Source: Clostridiales bacterium (lineage in GTDB: Bacteria > Bacillota > Clostridia > Christensenellales > Aristaeellaceae). From it: 54,242 bases of DNA. The stretch covers positions 1 through 54,242 of the forward strand of contig JAQXLU010000091.1 of assembly GCA_029012285.1 (NCBI GenBank), in the 5' to 3' direction. Under the pieces are notes generated by a model. It had not been told where the DNA came from. It did not search any database and worked only from the letters and a program-made list of their open reading frames with translations. This document shows positions 50,536 to 54,242 of this stretch, piece by piece. How positions within the stretch are numbered: the first letter of the stretch is position 1; every line of letters starts with the position of its first letter. A program made the translations under genes and the position numbers.

Positions 50536-50564
50536 TTGACAAACTGTTTCCCATACGCTAAAAT
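50536..50564 (+). promoter_or_regulatory. Promoter of the cas operon
   Basis: TTGACA (50536-50541), 17 bp, TAAAAT (50559-50564); expected start near 50571, leaving a 47-nt leader to cas3. Confidence 0.88.
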
Positions 50565-50617
50565 AAGTAGTAACAGGGATATTCAGTGCGTTTATCGATT
50601 AGACGGGGAGCGAAAAT

Positions 50618-52984
50618 ATGCATATAGCACATATAGCCATTGATCCACAAACAAAGGCATGTTGCATTCAGACTTGTACGGAACATTCACGTTCTGTTGC
50701 TGCTTTGGCACAAGGAGTCCTTGTTACCTGTGGGTTAGGTTCAACGGGATACCTTGCAGGATTGTTGCACGACTGCGGTAAGTTCACAGATGAATTCGAT
50801 GAGTACATCACGAAAGCGAGTAACAACGAACCCGTTCACAGGGGTAGTGTGATCCACACATTCGCCGGTGTGCGATGTGTCATGGAGCTGTTTCATTCTC
50901 TACCTGAGCAGTCTATGGAAAATATTGTGGCCGAGGTCATTGCCATTTGCATCGGCAGTCATCACGGCTTGATTGATCTATGGAACGAACGGCACGAAAG
51001 CGGCTTTGATCATCGGCTGAAGCAGCAACCAGCCTATGACCGTCGGGCGATCACGTCCTTTTATGAAGAATGTGCATCCAAAGACGAAATCGACCAGCTT
51101 TTCAACGACGCGAAGAAGGAGATCATATCCTATTTTCAGCCAAAGATCCATGCTTATGTCAAAAGCCAAAAGGAATGCTGCTATGCTCTTGGCCTGCTGG
51201 TGCGCCTGATCACCTCGGCTATCGTGGAAGCAGACAGGACGGACACCCGATGCTTTATGGACAACCTCCCCCTTCCACAGAACAACCCGCCTGACTGGGC
51301 AGAATGTGCCGCACAGGTTAATGCACACATTGCTTCCTTTCCACAGGAGAAACCCATCCAGTTGGCGCGCAGAGCTTTTTCCGACCGCTGTGCCGAGGCT
51401 GCAAAGAACGCACCCGGGCTTTACCGGCTCGACCTGCCCACTGGCGGTGGTAAAACGCTGGCTGCCTTGCGTTTTGCTGTGCTTCATGCTGAAAAGAACA
51501 AGCTGCGCAGGATTTTTTATGTTGCTCCATTCCTTTCCATTATCGAACAGAATGCCAATGTGATCAAGTCGGCGGTGGGTGACAGCATTCCCGTGCTGGA
51601 GCATCATTCCAATCTGGTACAGGAAGAAGCAACGACGGAGCAGGTGGCGCAAACGGAATATATGCAGGAAACATGGGATGCACCCATGATCATCACTACC
51701 TTTGTACAACTGCTGAATACACTGTTTAGTGGCAAAATGTCCTCGGTACGACGTTTCCATGCATTATGCGAAAGCGTCATCATCATTGATGAAGTGCAGT
51801 CCCTGCCATCCAGGATGCTTTCCATGTTCAACTGCGCGATCAATTTCCTGGTCAGATGCTGCAAAGCCACAGTGGTGCTTTGCTCCGCGACACAGCCGGC
51901 TTTCGACAAAGCAGAACGCAAGATGCTCCCCTGTGAAACGCTGATCAGCGATGAGATGTTCAAGCAATATGCGCCGCTTTTCCAACGGACGAGGATCCAG
52001 GATGCCGGTTCCTTTTCCATGACGGAGCTTGCCGACCTTGCACTCAAAACGCTTGAATCCACAAACAGTCTGCTGGTGGTTTGCAATACCAAGCGCGAGG
52101 CTGCGGATCTGTTTTGCGCGCTGGCTGAAGTAACAGACGCAAAGCTTTTCCACCTATCCGCCGGAATGTGCATGGCACACCGCAAAGAGGTGCTGAACGA
52201 TATACAGGCAGCCTTGGATGGTAAGGAAAAGCTGATTTGCGTATCCACCCAATTGATCGAGGCTGGCGTGGACATCAGCTTTGGTTCAGTTATTCGTCTG
52301 GCCGCCGGGCTGGACAGCATTGTGCAATCTGCTGGACGGTGCAATCGCCATGGCGAACACACCGAGCCGCAGCCGGTGCGCATTTGTACGCTGAAAAACG
52401 AAAAGTTGGGGCCGCTGAAAGAGATCAGTGAGGCACAAGCTGCCTTGACAAAGCTGTTGGTGGAATATCACCAGCATCCGGCATACTACGATCACAACCT
52501 TGCCTCTGATGCAGCTGTACGTGACTATTATACGGCCCTGTATGTCGATATGCCGAAGCGTGCACAGGATTATTACGTCAACGAACAATACCTTTTTGAG
52601 CTGCTTTCGACCAATAGGCAGTTTTGCCTAAATTCTTCGGCCCATTATCAACTCAATCAGGCTTTCCGCACAGCTGGGGAGTGGTTCGAAGTATTTGACA
52701 GCGCCAGCGAAAGCATCCTCGTTCCCTATAGGGAAGGAAAGGAAATCATCGACCAACTGCCAGAGGAAAAGCGCCAATACGCCCTTTCCGATATAGCCGC
52801 GCTGCTGGAAATAGCAAAACCCTACACCATCTCTGTGACCGCCAGACAAATCGAACAGATGCAAAAGAAAGGTATGCTGTTCACACGGCTGAACGGCAGC
52901 ATCCATGTTCTGAACGACTGCTATTACGACAACAATATCGGCATAAAGGAGGGAAATGATCTGTGCAGCACCCTAATATTGTAG
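50618..52984 (+). CDS. cas3: CRISPR-associated helicase/nuclease Cas3 (type I-C)
   Basis: 788 residues. N-terminal HD nuclease domain (about 1-215): His23 in TEHSRS, His51-Asp52 in LLHDCGKF, His115-His116 in GSHHGL. The superfamily 2 helicase follows with PTGGGKT (274-280), DEVQ (391-394), CSAT, and motif VI QSAGRCNRHGE. It degrades DNA marked by Cascade. GGGGAG stands 7 bp before ATG 50618. Base composition is lower in G+C than tmcAL (hand-counted 43% at 50641-50700), pointing to acquisition by transfer. First gene of the operon, overlapping cas5c by 22 bp. Confidence 0.98.
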   Translation: MHIAHIAIDPQTKACCIQTCTEHSRSVAALAQGVLVTCGLGSTGYLAGLLHDCGKFTDEFDEYITKASNNEPVHRGSVIHTFAGVRCVMELFHSLPEQSMENIVAEVIAICIGSHHGLIDLWNERHESGFDHRLKQQPAYDRRAITSFYEECASKDEIDQLFNDAKKEIISYFQPKIHAYVKSQKECCYALGLLVRLITSAIVEADRTDTRCFMDNLPLPQNNPPDWAECAAQVNAHIASFPQEKPIQLARRAFSDRCAEAAKNAPGLYRLDLPTGGGKTLAALRFAVLHAEKNKLRRIFYVAPFLSIIEQNANVIKSAVGDSIPVLEHHSNLVQEEATTEQVAQTEYMQETWDAPMIITTFVQLLNTLFSGKMSSVRRFHALCESVIIIDEVQSLPSRMLSMFNCAINFLVRCCKATVVLCSATQPAFDKAERKMLPCETLISDEMFKQYAPLFQRTRIQDAGSFSMTELADLALKTLESTNSLLVVCNTKREAADLFCALAEVTDAKLFHLSAGMCMAHRKEVLNDIQAALDGKEKLICVSTQLIEAGVDISFGSVIRLAAGLDSIVQSAGRCNRHGEHTEPQPVRICTLKNEKLGPLKEISEAQAALTKLLVEYHQHPAYYDHNLASDAAVRDYYTALYVDMPKRAQDYYVNEQYLFELLSTNRQFCLNSSAHYQLNQAFRTAGEWFEVFDSASESILVPYREGKEIIDQLPEEKRQYALSDIAALLEIAKPYTISVTARQIEQMQKKGMLFTRLNGSIHVLNDCYYDNNIGIKEGNDLCSTLIL

Positions 52985-53682
52985 AGTTCGAGGTCTACGG
53001 ACCCTACGCTCTGTTTTCCGATCCTCTGATGCGCGTGGGCGGCGAGAAAAACAGCTACCAGGTGCCTACCTACGAAGCACTGAAAGGCGTTTTGTCTTCG
53101 GTTTACTGGAAACCCACCATCATCTGGTACATTGATGAAGTGCGCATCCTGAACCGCATCCAGACAGAGGTCAAGAGCATCCGTCCCATCAAGTACAACG
53201 GCGGCAATGACCTGGCCTACTACACCTACCTAAAGGACTGCCGCTACCAGGTACGGGCCCATTTCGAGTGGAACATGAACCGTCCTGAACTGGCAGGGGA
53301 CCGGAACGAAAACAAACATCACGAGATCGCCAAAAAGATGATCCGCCGTGGCGGCCGCAGGGATGTATTCCTGGGTACTCGCGAGTGCCAGGCCTATGTG
53401 GAGCCTTGCGTGTTCGGTGAGGGAGCGGGCTATTATGACGATCTGCCACAGCTTTCCTTCGGTGTGATGTACCATGGCATAACCTATGCTGATGAGGCTT
53501 ACTCCGAGGACACTGCAGGAAAAATGACTGTCAATCTCTGGCGACCAGTCATGGAGAAGGGGATCATCAAATTCGTCCGGCCAGAAGAGTGCCCCATGCA
53601 CAAGCCCATCAAAGCTATGAGCATGAAAACCTTTGGCGAGGGTAATTTCTCCGGCCTGCGTGAATACGGGGAGGTGACCTGA
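52963..53682 (+). CDS. cas5c: Cas5c (Cas5d) pre-crRNA endoribonuclease and Cascade subunit
   Basis: 239 residues. VEFEVYGPYALFSDPLMRVGGEKNSYQVPTYEALKGVLSSVYWKP is the Cas5 start; Tyr48, Lys118 and His119 (in NKHHEIAKK) correspond to the catalytic Tyr/Lys/His of I-C enzymes. In type I-C Cas5 replaces Cas6: it cuts at the repeat stem base and holds the 5' handle. The start is GTG 52963 with AAGGAGGG upstream, inside the cas3 end. The stop shares one base with the cas8c start. Confidence 0.97.
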   Translation: MQHPNIVEFEVYGPYALFSDPLMRVGGEKNSYQVPTYEALKGVLSSVYWKPTIIWYIDEVRILNRIQTEVKSIRPIKYNGGNDLAYYTYLKDCRYQVRAHFEWNMNRPELAGDRNENKHHEIAKKMIRRGGRRDVFLGTRECQAYVEPCVFGEGAGYYDDLPQLSFGVMYHGITYADEAYSEDTAGKMTVNLWRPVMEKGIIKFVRPEECPMHKPIKAMSMKTFGEGNFSGLREYGEVT

Positions 53683-54242
53683 TGGGACTTTTGCAAAAGG
53701 CACTTGAAACCTACGAAGCAATGGAAGGCCTTGTGGGCATCTATGAAGACGGCAAAGAAGAACCCCTGGCCCCCATCGGCCACATCGTGACCAAGGCGCA
53801 GATCGAGGTCACCATCAATGCTGATGGCACATTCGTTGGTGCCAAACAAGCTGACAAGGATCAGAAGATCATCATTCCAGTAACGGAGGAATCCTCTGGC
53901 CGTACAAGCAGTCCTGCCGCCCACCCACTGTGCGAGCAACTGGGCTACCTGCTGGGCGATGATGAGGTCAAGTTTGACCTGTACATTAACAACCTTACGC
54001 AATGGTGCCAGTCGGCATATGCGCATCCCAAAGCAAAAGCAGTTCTGACCTACACCCAACAGCGCACGCTGCGCAGCGACCTGATCAACGCCGGAATATC
54101 TCTCGACAAAGAAAAAGACATGGTTTGCTGGCGTGTGCTTGGCTTTGGCATTTCAGACCATTCCGCTGTTTGGGAGGATGTCGACCTGATGAAAGCCTAT
54201 TCCTCCTACTATCTGTCGCAAAAACAAGGCGAGACCAATCTT
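53682..54242 (+). CDS. cas8c: Cas8c (Csd1) large subunit, 5' part, cut by window end
   Basis: First 187 residues, open to the last base. MGLLQKALETYEAMEGLVGIY, PLAPIGHIVTKAQIEVTINADGTF and the long helical region to LMKAYSSYYLSQKQGE are typical of Csd1/Cas8c (full length about 600). It recognises the PAM and recruits Cas3. Starts ATG 53682 in a TGATG overlap with cas5c. cas7, cas4, cas1, cas2 and an array would be expected beyond the window. Confidence 0.96.
   Translation, partial: MGLLQKALETYEAMEGLVGIYEDGKEEPLAPIGHIVTKAQIEVTINADGTFVGAKQADKDQKIIIPVTEESSGRTSSPAAHPLCEQLGYLLGDDEVKFDLYINNLTQWCQSAYAHPKAKAVLTYTQQRTLRSDLINAGISLDKEKDMVCWRVLGFGISDHSAVWEDVDLMKAYSSYYLSQKQGETNL

Overview
The window looks like a chromosomal piece of a G+C-rich member of the Clostridia (Bacillota). 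Support comes from the gene content: SigH, SpmA/SpmB, RicT, DarA, a HutP-family protein, an AbrB/SpoVT-type regulator, an IspH-S1 fusion and the mrnC-thyX-rlmB-rae1-sigH order. Promoters are TTGACA/TATAAT type and AGGAGG ribosome binding sites are strong. A carbohydrate-feeding gut or rumen lineage is an inference from the mannanase and sugar-uptake locus; I cannot name the genus.

Layout. 1-432: G+C-rich repeat-bearing leader. 433-8787 (+): glycogen phosphorylase, two esterases with an ATP-grasp ligase, and the TrkA/TrkH potassium system. 8871-13709 (-): a 1612-residue repeat-rich surface protein. 13894-17640: NUDIX hydrolase, a mini membrane protein with a GNAT acetyltransferase, a Cys-rich miniprotein divergent from an autoregulated lexA, a PAQR membrane protein and fRMsr. 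17802-31180 (-): two ABC sugar importers without ATPase genes, flanking a DUF5696/YIP1/NHL-TPR trio. 31514 (+): a divergent secreted GH26 mannanase. 33199-38017 (-): aroF behind a Tyr-codon attenuator, then the sigH/rae1/rlmB/thyX/mrnC cluster. 38172-38431 (-): three tRNA-Lys genes. 38593-47614 (-): housekeeping operons (ferredoxin, ricT-holB-darA, purC, ispH-rpsA, plsC-cmk, hutP, spmAB). 47857-50202 (+): AbrB-type regulator, acyl-ACP thioesterase, TmcAL. 50618-end (+): the start of a type I-C CRISPR-Cas operon (cas3-cas5c-cas8c), cut by the window edge.

The most interesting object lies in the 415-bp gap before cas3. A single orphan type I-C-like repeat (50425-50462, minus strand) has its own promoter, whose predicted start falls on the first bases of the repeat. 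The spacer-like bases after the repeat match, at 14 of 16 positions, a site at 50505-50520. That site has a TTC PAM (50502-50504) and lies just upstream of the cas3 promoter. One of the two mismatches is at position 6, which Cascade tolerates. This is the layout of a Cas-regulating, CRISPR-resembling RNA (CreR type) that would direct Cascade to repress its own operon. Other second-look items are the aroF attenuator with leader peptide MLSRVNGYYYYALYMFCRA, an ABC permease with a PH/GRAM-like N-terminal domain, a solute-binding protein fused to carbohydrate-binding-like domains, and operator palindromes in both transporter promoter regions.
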